From Fretibacterium sp. OH1220_COT-178 (GTDB taxonomy: Bacteria > Synergistota > Synergistia > Synergistales > Aminobacteriaceae): a stretch of 64,000 bases of DNA. The position numbers were made by a program, and so were the translations under genes. The DNA lies in assembly GCF_003860125.1 (NCBI RefSeq), contig NZ_RQYL01000001.1:62001-126000 (forward strand), given 5' to 3'. The notes under the pieces are model-generated. The model had not been told where the DNA came from, did not search any database, and saw nothing but the letters and a program-made list of their open reading frames with translations. Shown one piece after another: positions 1 to 8,933 of the stretch. Within the stretch, counting starts at the first letter, position 1. Each line of letters starts with the position of its first letter.

Positions 1-592
1 CCGTTCTGGACTCGAGGGCCGTATGGAGCGTCATGCGGTCGGCAAACTCGATGGAACCCCCGACCGGAAGGCCGAAGGCGAGGCGCGTGACCTTGAGCGG
101 CTCCGAACCGCCGGCCCCCTTCAGGACGTCCAGGAGCGCGTAATACGTGAGGTCCCCCTCCATGCGGGGATTCGTCGCGATGATGACCTCCTCGACCTCC
201 AGCTCCCGTATGTGCTTCAGGAGAAACGCCACGCTCTCCGGGCTCAGGTCCTCGTCGTCGAAGGGGGAGACCCTGCCGCCCAGCACGTGATAGAGCCCGC
301 TGTAGATGCCGGCCTGCTCGAAGGAAACGAGGTCGTCGATATTCTCGACGACGCAGAGCGTCCTTCGGTCCCTCAGGGCGTCGCGGCATATCGGGCAGGG
401 GTCTCCCTCCGAGATGTTCCCGCACTCGCTGCAGGTGTGGAGGTCGTCCTTGAGAGAGGCGATGCTGGCCCCGAGTTCCCTGAGCAGCGCGGCATCCTGT
501 TTGAGGAGATAAAAGACCATCCTGCGGGCGCTCTTGTTCCCCACGCCCGGGAACTTCGTAAAATGGGAGATGAGACGGCCGATCGGGTCCAA
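1..592 (-). CDS. recR: Recombination protein RecR (3' end just outside window)
   Basis: RecR is the zinc-finger/Toprim partner of RecF/RecO that helps load RecA at gaps. The reading frame runs off the window start after about 197 residues; the family is about 198-200 long, so only a few residues are missing. Visible in order: N-terminal helix-hairpin-helix (KFPGVGNKSARRMVFYLL), a four-Cys zinc finger (CSECGN...CPIC), and the Toprim core (VVENIDD... YHVLGG... ATNPRMEGD). The likely start is a TTG at 592 preceded by an AGGT-type ribosome site; it lies 10 bases after ybaB. The order ybaB-recR is the common bacterial arrangement. Confidence 0.93.
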   Translation of the reverse strand, partial: MDPIGRLISHFTKFPGVGNKSARRMVFYLLKQDAALLRELGASIASLKDDLHTCSECGNISEGDPCPICRDALRDRRTLCVVENIDDLVSFEQAGIYSGLYHVLGGRVSPFDDEDLSPESVAFLLKHIRELEVEEVIIATNPRMEGDLTYYALLDVLKGAGGSEPLKVTRLAFGLPVGGSIEFADRMTLHTALESRT

Positions 593-602
593 GGAAAATG
601 AC

Positions 603-914
603 CTAGAAGCTCAGACCAAGCGAGCCCAGGGCTCCGGTGACGGCGCTCATTCTGGAGTTCGCGAGCTCCTTGCTCTTCAGCAGCCCCTCGTTGACCGCCG
701 CCGTAACCAGGTCCTCCAGCATCTCCTTGTCCTCGGGCTTGATCACCTCGGGATCGATCCGAATCTCCACCAGGGCGCCCTGTCCCGTGAAGACCGCTTT
801 GACCATCCCGCCTCCGACGCTGGCCTCGACGGTCTCCTCGCCCAGCTTCTCCTGGATCTCCATCATCTGGGCCTGCATCCGCTGGGCCTGCTTCATCATG
901 TTGTTCAGTTTCAT
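603..914 (-). CDS. ybaB: YbaB/EbfC family nucleoid-associated protein
   Basis: A 103-residue protein of the YbaB/EbfC family, small dimeric DNA-binding proteins usually encoded immediately before recR. The N-terminus is Met/Gln-rich and helical (MKQAQRMQAQMMEIQEKL), followed by the family core (GGGMVKAVFTGQG, then IRIDPEVI and LEDLVTAAVNEG). Length is normal. An AGGAGG ribosome site precedes the ATG. It is followed after 10 bases by recR, so the two are cotranscribed. No dnaX is visible upstream; the next gene upstream is rlmH. Confidence 0.93.
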   Translation of the reverse strand: MKLNNMMKQAQRMQAQMMEIQEKLGEETVEASVGGGMVKAVFTGQGALVEIRIDPEVIKPEDKEMLEDLVTAAVNEGLLKSKELANSRMSAVTGALGSLGLSF

Positions 915-1009
915 CCGGAAAACCTCCTAAATATTGAGCACCTGTCGCTGCCGATAAATCGCAAATCCAAGGCCGAAAAAAATCCGAACCCATCATGACA
1001 TTCCGGCAG

Positions 1010-1471
1010 CTAATGGTGATACCCGGCCCCCCCAAGGATCGAGAACGCACGGTACAGCTGTTCGGCAAGGAACAGAAAACACATCTCGTGAGGGAACGTC
1101 ATGCGCGAGAGGGACAGGGATTCGTCGGCCCGGGCCGCGACATCGCAGCTCGTTCCCCAGGGGCCGCCCACGATCAGCAGGACCCGCCCTGCCGTCCGCT
1201 CCATCTCCCGGGCAAGGAAGGAAGCCAGCTCCGTGCTGGTCCGCTCCGTCCCATCCTCCCGCAGCAGGACGGCACGGTCCCGAGGACGGATTCGCCTCAG
1301 CAGTTCCAGCCCCTCGCGCTCGATCGCCTCCTCGGGGCGAACCGCCGCGACATCGGGCACCCGATCCACCCCGACGATCCCCGTGGGACGAATGCGCGTC
1401 AGGTACTCCTGGGCCAAAGAGGCAATCCGCCTGTCCTTCAGCTTACCGACGGCGAGGATGACGATCTTCAT
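1010..1471 (-). CDS. rlmH: 23S rRNA (pseudouridine1915-N3)-methyltransferase RlmH
   Basis: RlmH methylates pseudouridine 1915 in helix 69 of 23S rRNA, using S-adenosylmethionine in a SPOUT (knotted) fold. The ATG at 1471 gives 153 residues, the usual family length; the longer open frame upstream overlaps the glycosyltransferase gene and is spurious. Family landmarks: MKIVILAVGKLKDRR at the start, the SAM-binding knot loop (LLIVGGPWGTS) and the C-terminal LAEQLYRAFSILGGAGYHH. It overlaps the preceding glycosyltransferase stop by 4 bases, so it is translationally coupled. Confidence 0.95.
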   Translation of the reverse strand: MKIVILAVGKLKDRRIASLAQEYLTRIRPTGIVGVDRVPDVAAVRPEEAIEREGLELLRRIRPRDRAVLLREDGTERTSTELASFLAREMERTAGRVLLIVGGPWGTSCDVAARADESLSLSRMTFPHEMCFLFLAEQLYRAFSILGGAGYHH

Positions 1472-3210
1472 CGCGCCCCCTGGCGATCCCTCCACGAGTA
1501 CAGCCCCAAGCGGGTCGCCAGAACGCGAAGGACGAACGCCATCAGCCTCAGATCCTTCCTCCATCGTCCCGGTTCCTGAAAAAGTCTGTACAGCCACTCC
1601 ATGCCGATCCTCTGCATCAGGACCGGAGCACGGGAGAGGCGGCCGGAAAACACATCGAAGGCTCCCCCCACGCCCACCGCCAATACATTGCCCAGACGCT
1701 CCCGGTGAAGGGCCACCCACTTCTCCTGTCGGGGCTGCCCCATGGCCACAAGGAGAATCTTTGCCCCGCTGGCGACCACGGCATCCGGCACGCCCGCATC
1801 CTCGAGGTCAAAATAACCGTCCCGAGCCCCCGCAACGGACAGCCCCGGGTAACGCGAGAGGAGGACCTCGGCACAGGCCGAGGCCGTCTCTCCCTTGGCC
1901 CCCAGGAAGTACACGGGCCACCCCTCGACCGCCGCGATGCGGCAGAGCTGTTCTGCGAAATCGATCCCCGCCACCCGTTCCAACATGGGCATCCCCAGGA
2001 AACGCATCCCCCAGAGCAGCCCGACCCCATCGGCCAGGACCATGGAGGCATCCTGCAGGATCTGGTGGTAGTCGGCATCCCGAACGGCCTCGTCCATCCC
2101 CAGGGCGTTGACGGTCACGACAAGCTGCGCTCCCCCTCCCCCGGGATTCGAGATCAGTCCCCGGGCTCGGGAGATCGCATAGTTCATCGACACGTTGTCG
2201 ATCCGTACGCCCCAGAGCGAGGGCTTTTCCTGCGCCATCGGCGAGCGGGAGCGGCGCTTCAGGAGAAGGGGCAGGATCACCGCCAGCGCACAGAGCCCAG
2301 CAACCAGCCACCAGATCCGGGCCATGTAGGTGACGGGGGACTGAAGCAGTGCCGCGACGATACTCACAAGCGCACAAAGCCCCGCGACGAACCGGACGGC
2401 GTCCGGGTGTTCGAGCCCCCGGGCGATCATGTGCCGGTACAGCCGTTCCGTGCCGTAGGGCCGCTCCGAGAACATCATGCTGACCCAGCGCAACGAGACC
2501 TCCACCATCGGGATCGCAAAAAGCCCCAGCGAGAGGAAGAGCATCGAACTGAAGACGATGCCCTTGCTGGTGCCGAACATCGCCGTCCCCGCCACAAGAA
2601 TGCTCCACATCGCGGACATGGAGAGCCCCGCCTGCCTGTAGGCGTTCCCGAAGCGGCTCCAGAAGGCTCCCAGCAGGGCCAGCCCCGAGAAGGCCATGAA
2701 GAATGCGTCCGGGGCGCCCCGCTCCATCAGGAGCACCGCCATGAGCATCAGAGAGAACGTGACGGCAAGAATGTGCCCCAGCAGTCCAGGAATCTCGTCC
2801 AGATGCCGGAACATCAGGGGAAAGAGGGTGAACCAGAGGGCCGTCGCAACCAGGGAGGCCGTCGGCGTGAGGTAGACGTATTCCCCGTCGGCAAAGCGAA
2901 GGAAATCGATCGAGGGACCAAAGAGCGCACAGACAAGGCCGACCAGCAGGTAGCCCAAACGCCATCGGGCATGGGAGAAGAGCCCTTCTCCCATGCCGAC
3001 GACCCCGGCCAGGAATGCCCCCCCCACGACGACGCGGACGTCGGCGTTGCCGAACCACACCCCCAGCAGCACCCAGGTTCCCGCCAAAAGCAGATCGCGG
3101 AGATAGCCGTACTGACGAGGCTCCAGCGCTCGTTTCACCCAATACTGCACCCCGATGCAGACCAGTGCCGCAGCCGAGCACCCCATTACCGTCGCCGCGT
3201 AACCGTCCAC
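1468..3210 (-). CDS. Fusion: degenerate WecA-like membrane domain + WecG/TagA/CpsF (GT26) glycosyltransferase
   Basis: 580 residues in two parts. Residues about 1-330 are a polytopic membrane domain resembling the polyprenyl-phosphate sugar-1-phosphate transferases (WecA/MraY group): the segment around ERLYRHMIARGLEHPDAV matches the conserved His-rich loop region, yet the acidic motifs expected for catalysis (DDxxD-like and NxxDGxDG) read GMGEG and NAYRQAGLSMS instead. Residues about 335-560 are a complete GT26 domain (VTVNALG, ADGVGLLWG, ERVAGIDF, YFLGAKGE, VAMGQPRQEKW, GVGGAFDVFSGR, GMEWLYRLFQEP), which normally adds ManNAc-type sugars to a lipid-linked precursor at the cytoplasmic face. 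A GTG start sits after an AGGAGG directly downstream of serS. Inference: the first half is a lipid-substrate docking module without its own activity. Confidence 0.82.
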   Translation of the reverse strand: MDGYAATVMGCSAAALVCIGVQYWVKRALEPRQYGYLRDLLLAGTWVLLGVWFGNADVRVVVGGAFLAGVVGMGEGLFSHARWRLGYLLVGLVCALFGPSIDFLRFADGEYVYLTPTASLVATALWFTLFPLMFRHLDEIPGLLGHILAVTFSLMLMAVLLMERGAPDAFFMAFSGLALLGAFWSRFGNAYRQAGLSMSAMWSILVAGTAMFGTSKGIVFSSMLFLSLGLFAIPMVEVSLRWVSMMFSERPYGTERLYRHMIARGLEHPDAVRFVAGLCALVSIVAALLQSPVTYMARIWWLVAGLCALAVILPLLLKRRSRSPMAQEKPSLWGVRIDNVSMNYAISRARGLISNPGGGGAQLVVTVNALGMDEAVRDADYHQILQDASMVLADGVGLLWGMRFLGMPMLERVAGIDFAEQLCRIAAVEGWPVYFLGAKGETASACAEVLLSRYPGLSVAGARDGYFDLEDAGVPDAVVASGAKILLVAMGQPRQEKWVALHRERLGNVLAVGVGGAFDVFSGRLSRAPVLMQRIGMEWLYRLFQEPGRWRKDLRLMAFVLRVLATRLGLYSWRDRQGAR

Positions 3211-3226
3211 CGCTCCGGTCCTCCTC

Positions 3227-4504
3227 CTAGGCCTTCCCGATCTCGGTCATCCCGCCCATATAGGGAACAAGCGCCTGCGGGATGGCGATGCTGCCGTCCT
3301 CGCGCTGACAGTTTTCCAAAATAGCGATCAGCGCCCGGCCTATCGCGATGCCGGAGCCGTTGAGGGTGTGGATGAACCGAGGCCGACCTCCGTCCGCCGG
3401 ACGGTAACGCGCGTTCATCCTGCGGGCCTGAAAATCCTCGCAGTTGCTGCAAGAGCTGATCTCGCGGTACTTGCCCTGAGAGGGAAGCCAGACCTCCAGG
3501 TCGTAGGTTTTGGCCGAGCCGAAGCCGATGTCGCCGGAGCAGAGCGCCACGACGCGATAAGGCAGCTCCAGAAGCTGCAGGACCCTCTCCGCATTCCCGG
3601 TGAGCTTCTCAAGCTCCTCGTAGCTCGTCTCCGGCGTACAGAGCTTCACCAGCTCGACCTTGTCGAATTGGTGCTGACGCAGCATCCCTCGGACGTCACG
3701 ACCGGCGGAGCCGGCCTCCCGCCGGAAACAGGGCGTGTAGGCCGTATAGTATCTGGGAAGGTCGGACTCCTCCAGGATCGTCTCACGGTGAAGATTCGTC
3801 AGGGGAACCTCGGCGGTCGGAATCATCCAGAGGTCCTCGCCGTCGATTCGATAGAGGTCCTCGGCAAACTTCGGCAGCTGCCCCGTCCCCTCCAAAACGG
3901 CGGAACGCACCATAAAGGGCGGGAGCACCTCCGTGTAGCCGTGCTGAAGGGTGTGCAGATCCAGCATGAAGGTGATCAGAGCCCGCTCCATCCGGGCACC
4001 CGCCCCCTTCAGGACGGTAAAACGGCTCTGTGCCAGCATGACGCCCTTTTCGAAGTCCATGATTCCCAGCGCCTCGGCCAGGTCCCAATGGGGCTTCGGT
4101 TCGAAGTCAAAATCCCGCGGTGTGCCCCAGGTGCGCACCACCGGATTGTCGTTCTCGTCCGCACCGACGGGGGTGCTCTCGTGCAGACGGTTGGGAAGGG
4201 TCATCAGGATAGCGTTCAGCTTCCCCTCGACCTCATCCAGGGTCGCATCGAGCGTCTTGATCCCGTCCCCCATAAGGCGTATCTCCTCCATGAGGGCGGA
4301 GGCATCCCCCCCCGTCCTCTTGGCCTCTCCGACCTTTCTGGAGCCCTCGTTCCTCCTGGCCTTGAGCTCTTCCGTCTCGGAGATCAGCCTGCGGCGCTCG
4401 GCATCCAGCGCCTCCAGAACGCCGAGGTCGAAATCGTGTCCGCGGTTCGCAAGACAACGGGCCGCCTCCTCGCGATTCGCCAATATCCAGCGCAGATCAA
4501 GCAT
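3227..4504 (-). CDS. serS: Serine--tRNA ligase
   Basis: Class II seryl-tRNA synthetase, charging tRNA-Ser in the cytoplasm. The ATG at 4504 ([14 protein letters not shown]) gives 425 residues, the normal length; the longer open frame runs into ribH. The N-terminal coiled-coil arm (about 30-105) that grips the tRNA long arm is followed by the catalytic core: motif 2 ([26 protein letters not shown]) and motif 3 ([17 protein letters not shown]). Its start overlaps the end of ribH by 8 bases. Confidence 0.96.
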   Translation of the reverse strand: MLDLRWILANREEAARCLANRGHDFDLGVLEALDAERRRLISETEELKARRNEGSRKVGEAKRTGGDASALMEEIRLMGDGIKTLDATLDEVEGKLNAILMTLPNRLHESTPVGADENDNPVVRTWGTPRDFDFEPKPHWDLAEALGIMDFEKGVMLAQSRFTVLKGAGARMERALITFMLDLHTLQHGYTEVLPPFMVRSAVLEGTGQLPKFAEDLYRIDGEDLWMIPTAEVPLTNLHRETILEESDLPRYYTAYTPCFRREAGSAGRDVRGMLRQHQFDKVELVKLCTPETSYEELEKLTGNAERVLQLLELPYRVVALCSGDIGFGSAKTYDLEVWLPSQGKYREISSCSNCEDFQARRMNARYRPADGGRPRFIHTLNGSGIAIGRALIAILENCQREDGSIAIPQALVPYMGGMTEIGKA

Positions 4505-4997
4505 CGTACCCCCCCTCCTTTGCCCCGCCCGAGAGGCGGATGTTCCTGAGCAGACTCGCCATTTCAATCGCACTGTACGCGGAATCCGCCCCCTTGTTGC
4601 CCGCCTTGCTGCCGGCACGAAGCAGGGCCTGTTCCAGAGTGTCACAGGTCAGGACGCCGAAGATCACCGGAACGCGGTGCTCCAGCCCCACATGGGCCAG
4701 CCCCTTCGACATTTCGGCGGAGACGTAGTCGAAGTGCGGGGTGTCGCCCCGAATGACCGCGCCCAGAGCAATGATCGCATCGTACTTCCCGCTCAGGGCA
4801 AGCTCCTTGGCGACCAGTGGAAGCTCCCATGCGCCCGGTACGCGAAACACCTCGATGGCGTTATGGGAGACGTCATGACGCAAAAGTGCGTCCTTGGCGC
4901 CCTCCAGAAGCTTTCCGGAGATAAGGTCGTTGAACCTGGAGACGACAATCGCCACCGAAAGTCCCGTTCCCAGCAATTTTCCTTCTATCGTCCGCAT
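4497..4997 (-). CDS. ribH: 6,7-dimethyl-8-ribityllumazine synthase
   Basis: RibH condenses 5-amino-6-ribitylaminouracil with 3,4-dihydroxy-2-butanone 4-phosphate, the penultimate step of riboflavin synthesis, in a pentameric or icosahedral capsid. At 166 residues it is slightly long; the C-terminal tail after [12 protein letters not shown] is extra. Family motifs seen: [32 protein letters not shown] (active-site His) and [20 protein letters not shown]. An AAAGGAGG-like site precedes the ATG. It is the last gene of the riboflavin block and overlaps serS. Confidence 0.96.
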   Translation of the reverse strand: MRTIEGKLLGTGLSVAIVVSRFNDLISGKLLEGAKDALLRHDVSHNAIEVFRVPGAWELPLVAKELALSGKYDAIIALGAVIRGDTPHFDYVSAEMSKGLAHVGLEHRVPVIFGVLTCDTLEQALLRAGSKAGNKGADSAYSAIEMASLLRNIRLSGGAKEGGYDA

Positions 4998-5105
4998 CGC
5001 GAAAAAGCCTCCTTTTAAAAATCACGCCCCCCTCACCAGGAACGAGGGGCTGCATCTGCATTCCCAAAGTCGGTAAACGAGCGATGGAGAGGCGGTGCCG
5101 CCCGG

Positions 5106-6350
5106 CTACAGGCAACGCAGCATGTGCCCCATCCTCAGCTCCTTGGTCCGCATGTACCCCTCGTTGTAAGCGTTCGGCTCGATCAGCAGGGGAACACGAT
5201 CCACAATCTCCAGGTCGTATCCCGCCAGGCCTATGACCTTCTTCGGATTGTTCGTCAGGAGCCGGATGCGCCGCAGGCCGAGGTCCATGAGGATCTGGGC
5301 CCCGGTGCCGTAGTCCCGAAGGTCCGGCGGAAAACCGAGCGCCACGTTGGCATCGACCGTATCCATCCCCTCGTCCTGAAGCCTGTACGCCTTGAGCTTG
5401 TTCACCAGCCCGATCCCGCGGCCCTCCTGACGCATGTAGAGCAAAACGCCCGCGCCCTCCCTCTCGATCATCGAAAGGGCCGCATGCAGCTGCGGCCCGC
5501 AGTCGCAGCGCAGGGAACCGAAGATATCTCCGGTGAAACACTCGCTGTGCACCCGCACCAAGACGGAGTCCAGCCCGGCGATATCCCCCTTCACCAGGGC
5601 GACGTGCGTGTGGGCGTCGTCGTTCTGCAGCTTGCTGCGGTAGGCATGGGCCCGAAAAATGCCGAACTCGGTCGGCAGGCTGACCTCCACCTGCTTCTCA
5701 ATCAGCTTCTCACGGGCGCAGCGCCAGGCGATAAGGTCCTTGACCGCAATGAATTTCAGCCCATGCCGCTTCGAGAATTCGATCAGATCCGGAAGACGCG
5801 CCATGGAGCCGTCGTCGTTCATAACCTCGCAGCAGAGCCCGGCTGCGGGCAACCCCGCCAGACGGACCAGGTCGACCGTGGCCTCCGTGTGTCCGGCCCG
5901 CATCAGGACCCCCCCCTCCCGAGCCTCCAGGGGAAAGAGGTGCCCGGGACGCAGAAAGTCCTCGGGACGGGCTGCCGGATCGGCCAACAAACGGGCGGTA
6001 AGGGCCCGCTCGGACGCCGAGATGCCCGTCGTGGTCCCCTCCCGGGCGTCCACCGTAACCAGGAAGGCGGTCGACTTCTTGTCCGTGTTGTGCGTTGTCA
6101 GGGGGTCAAGCTGGAGCCTGCGGGCAATCTCGCCCGACACGGGGGCGCAGATGAGACCCCGTGCGTATCGGGCCATGAAATTGACGTTCTCGGTCGTGGC
6201 GTAGGCCGCGGCCACGATCAGGTCGCCCTCGTTCTCGCGCCCTTCATCGTCCGCGACAAGGACCATGCGCCCCTGACGAAGTTCCTCAATGGCCTCCTCG
6301 ATCGTATTGAAAACGGCTCCCTTTTCAAGCTCCTGTATTTCAGTAACCAA
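5106..6350 (-). CDS. ribBA: Bifunctional 3,4-dihydroxy-2-butanone-4-phosphate synthase / GTP cyclohydrolase II
   Basis: 414-residue fusion that feeds both arms of riboflavin synthesis. The N-terminal RibB half (1-205) shows the acidic metal-binding stretch [12 protein letters not shown] and the GHTEATVDL segment. The C-terminal RibA half (about 210-400) shows the zinc ligands C-x10-C-x-C ([15 protein letters not shown]), the [13 protein letters not shown]-binding motif and RLLTNNPKK. It starts 11 bases inside the end of ribE, so translation is coupled. Length is typical of ribBA. Confidence 0.97.
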   Translation of the reverse strand: MVTEIQELEKGAVFNTIEEAIEELRQGRMVLVADDEGRENEGDLIVAAAYATTENVNFMARYARGLICAPVSGEIARRLQLDPLTTHNTDKKSTAFLVTVDAREGTTTGISASERALTARLLADPAARPEDFLRPGHLFPLEAREGGVLMRAGHTEATVDLVRLAGLPAAGLCCEVMNDDGSMARLPDLIEFSKRHGLKFIAVKDLIAWRCAREKLIEKQVEVSLPTEFGIFRAHAYRSKLQNDDAHTHVALVKGDIAGLDSVLVRVHSECFTGDIFGSLRCDCGPQLHAALSMIEREGAGVLLYMRQEGRGIGLVNKLKAYRLQDEGMDTVDANVALGFPPDLRDYGTGAQILMDLGLRRIRLLTNNPKKVIGLAGYDLEIVDRVPLLIEPNAYNEGYMRTKELRMGHMLRCL

Positions 6351-6978
6351 GATCCTTCAACTCCTCGATCGACAAACGCGTCCCCCGGCCCGATCGGCCG
6401 AGGAGACGCTCCACATACTTGCCCAGAATGTCGGTCTCCAGATTCACGACGGACCCCGTCCTCATCCGCCCCAGGGTACAGGACGCGAGTGTGGTCGGGA
6501 TGAGCCCGACGGAGAAGTCCGAGTCGGAGACGTCGACGACGGTCAAGCTGACGCCGTCGATCGCGACCGATCCCTTGGACACGATACCCCTCAGGAGGTC
6601 GGGCACAGCGCCAAAACGCGCCACTCGTGTCCGCTCGCTCCCCTCGAGACGCCTCAGGACGGCGGTACCATCGACGTGCCCCAGCACCAGATGGCCGTCC
6701 AGCCGGCTGCCCAGCGTCATGGCCCGTTCCAGGTTCACGGATATCCCCGGCCTCAGGCCGGAGAACCATGTCCGCTCCGCAGTCTCCGGCATCATCTCCA
6801 CGTCGAAGACGTCTCCGTGCAGGGCGACGACCGAGAGACAGACGCCGCTCACGGCGACGGACTGCCCGAGCACCAGCTCCCGGGCCGTCCCGGGCCACTC
6901 TATGGAGAGAAGGTATACGGCATCCGTCCGGTGAAAGGCACGAACCGTACCGACCGCCTCTACAAGTCCGGTGAACAT
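6340..6978 (-). CDS. ribE: Riboflavin synthase, alpha subunit
   Basis: Dismutates two 6,7-dimethyl-8-ribityllumazine molecules into riboflavin and the pyrimidine precursor. Two tandem lumazine-binding barrels are visible: the first begins [12 protein letters not shown] with [13 protein letters not shown], the second carries GHVDG and [13 protein letters not shown]. At 212 residues the length is normal. Overlaps ribD upstream by 19 bases and ribBA downstream by 11, so the block is one tightly packed operon ribD-ribE-ribBA-ribH. Confidence 0.96.
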   Translation of the reverse strand: MFTGLVEAVGTVRAFHRTDAVYLLSIEWPGTARELVLGQSVAVSGVCLSVVALHGDVFDVEMMPETAERTWFSGLRPGISVNLERAMTLGSRLDGHLVLGHVDGTAVLRRLEGSERTRVARFGAVPDLLRGIVSKGSVAIDGVSLTVVDVSDSDFSVGLIPTTLASCTLGRMRTGSVVNLETDILGKYVERLLGRSGRGTRLSIEELKDLGY

Positions 6979-8075
6979 GAAAAACGCGCCTCCAGCAAAA
7001 AGTCCTTACCAACCCGACGCGCCCTGGCGTCTTTCAGAAGGACGGAATCGGAGACCGCCTCCAGGCGTAATCCCGTCCCGAGCCCCGGCCCCTCGCCCAT
7101 GATGCGATGCGAGGAGAAAAGGGCTAGTTCGTCCGCAAGGCCAAGCGCCATGAACGACGTCAAAACCCTCGCCCCCCCCTCGACCATAAGGCTGAGAACC
7201 CCCTCCTCCACCAGACAGGAAAGTGCCGCACCGAGGTCCACGAGCCCCCGAGATTCGGGGATCCTGCGGATTCGGGCTCCGGCTTCAGCCAAGGCCTCGG
7301 CTTTGGCGGTGTCGCTGCAGCAGGTGAGGATCAGGCACCCGCCAGAGACGACCTTGGCTCCGATTGGAGTGGAAAGCCTGGAATCCAGGACGACACGAAG
7401 GGGATGCCGTCCCTCCGTGTGCCGCACGGTCAGCTCGGGGTCATCCCGAAGCACGGTGCCGACGCCCACCAGCACGGCATCGTGGGAAGCACGCATCCGA
7501 TGCGCCCACTGCCGTGCCTCGGGACCTGTAATCCACCGGCTCTCCCCATTCGTCAGGGCAATACGCCCATCGAGCCCGGCTGCGGCCTTGAGCGTCACCC
7601 AGGGACGCCCCAAGGTCTGAACTCGGACAAAGCCCCTATTCAGCCACCGGCACTCCGGCTCCAGGCAGGGTCCGGCCACCTCGACCCCTCCGGTGCGCAG
7701 GACCTCCAGCCCCTTGCGATCCACCCTGGGATTTGGGTCCGTCATCCCCGCGACGACGCGCGCTACGCCCTCCTCCACGAGACGGGGTGCGCAGGGCGGC
7801 GTCCTGCCGACATGACAGCAGGGCTCGAGGTTGACATAGGCCGTAGCGCCGCGGGCCGTCTCCCCACGGCGGGCAAGGTCCTCGAGGGCCGCGACCTCCG
7901 CGTGGTCCGCGCCGCAACGCGCATGGTATCCCTCACCTATCACGCGATCGTCGCGAACGAGGACGCAACCCACCATGGGATTGGGCGACGTCTTCCCCGT
8001 TCCCCGGCAGGCCAACGACAGCGCACGACGCATGTAATATTCGTCTATTTTACGATCGGACACGATTTTGTCCAT
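6960..8075 (-). CDS. ribD: Bifunctional diaminohydroxyphosphoribosylaminopyrimidine deaminase / reductase RibD
   Basis: 371 residues with the deaminase domain first (zinc motif HAEVAALEDL, then EPCCHVGRTPPC) and the NADPH-dependent reductase second (WVTLKAAAGLDGRIA... SRWITG... VMVEGGARVLTSF). Together they make 5-amino-6-ribitylamino-uracil phosphate. First gene of the rib block. The ATG at 8075 directly abuts AAGGAG, so a GTG at 8063 (VSDRKIDEYYMRRAL) may be the true start. An upstream -10 box is visible; no FMN riboswitch signature was recognised in the short leader. Confidence 0.95.
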   Translation of the reverse strand: MDKIVSDRKIDEYYMRRALSLACRGTGKTSPNPMVGCVLVRDDRVIGEGYHARCGADHAEVAALEDLARRGETARGATAYVNLEPCCHVGRTPPCAPRLVEEGVARVVAGMTDPNPRVDRKGLEVLRTGGVEVAGPCLEPECRWLNRGFVRVQTLGRPWVTLKAAAGLDGRIALTNGESRWITGPEARQWAHRMRASHDAVLVGVGTVLRDDPELTVRHTEGRHPLRVVLDSRLSTPIGAKVVSGGCLILTCCSDTAKAEALAEAGARIRRIPESRGLVDLGAALSCLVEEGVLSLMVEGGARVLTSFMALGLADELALFSSHRIMGEGPGLGTGLRLEAVSDSVLLKDARARRVGKDFLLEARFSCSPDL

Positions 8076-8113
8076 CTCCTTGTACCGAAAACCATAGTCT
8101 GACCATCCTTACT

Positions 8114-8119
8114 ATTATA
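8114..8119 (-). promoter_or_regulatory. -10 box of the riboflavin operon promoter
   Basis: On the minus strand the sequence reads GGTATAATAG, a perfect TATAAT about 39 bases before the ribD ATG. A -35 match is poor. Transcription from here leaves a leader of only about 30 bases, too short for an FMN riboswitch. Confidence 0.6.
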
Positions 8120-8302
8120 CCGGAAGAACGCCTCCGAAAACGAAGATCAGCCCATTCCTGCCCTCGACGGCCCAGTCCGTCCATTCGTCATGCGTGGTTC
8201 TTCGCAAGGAAAGTATCCCGTTTCCGCAAACATGGTGTATGATTTGGACTCATTGTACTTTTTATCTTCACCGAAAAAACAGTAGAGGCAGGGTGGACAT
8301 CC

Positions 8303-8800
8303 ATGGCACGGAACAACTCGGAAAGGACAAACAAACTTCTCATTTTTTGTCTCTTCATCTGCTTCCTCCTCCCGTTACCCGCTCCCTCCGCCCACGCCGA
8401 AAGCCCGGCCTCGGACTTCTTACGGCTGGCCGGCAAGCTGACCCCCGGGATGACCTTCACCGCTACCGAGGAGCTTCTCGGCCCCCCTGCGGAGACGCAT
8501 CCGGTCGGAGGCGACGCCGCTCTCCTCCGCAAATCGTGGCTGCACGGGGAGCTGGGCATCGAAATTTATTTCCTGAAGGAGGCGGCCTACCGGATCGATC
8601 TCTCACACCGCTTCGAGGGCAAGCTCGATCTGCTGCGTACCCTGGACGAGCTTACGCGCCAGGGACAAAGGACGTACGGGTCCATGCCGCGCTTCGACAC
8701 CCAAAAAAACGAATACTACTGGGAATCGGGAGGCCGTCGCCTCTCGTTTTCCCGATACGACTCCCAGACGATACGCGTACGCCACAGCAACGCTCCTTGA
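8303..8800 (+). CDS. Small exported protein of unknown function
   Basis: 165 residues. Residues 1-33 look like a signal peptide: basic start (MARNNSERTNK), hydrophobic core (LLIFCLFICFLLPLPA) and an AHA-ES cleavage site. The mature part is an alpha/beta-looking domain with TPGMTFTATEELLGPPAE near its start, a pattern that recalls SmpA/BLIP-like folds, in which a small domain follows a 'GMT...VxxLLGxP' motif. I do not recognise a specific family. It is divergent from ribD and followed by a separate flavoprotein gene after about 130 bases. Confidence 0.7.
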   Translation: MARNNSERTNKLLIFCLFICFLLPLPAPSAHAESPASDFLRLAGKLTPGMTFTATEELLGPPAETHPVGGDAALLRKSWLHGELGIEIYFLKEAAYRIDLSHRFEGKLDLLRTLDELTRQGQRTYGSMPRFDTQKNEYYWESGGRRLSFSRYDSQTIRVRHSNAP

Positions 8801-8933
8801 TGGTGACGATTGCGGCCCGATGCGATGCAAGGGAGGCATCCGCCCCATTTTTACAGGGACCGTGCCGCGACGGACGCTTTTTCCGCGTTTTCGGTTTTCA
8901 AGGTGATCCGTTTCTAAGGTAGGAGGGCTTTTT

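Noticed and set aside
7990-8120. Possible FMN riboswitch upstream of ribD.
   Set aside because: The leader from the visible -10 to the start is too short and the conserved RFN segments are absent.
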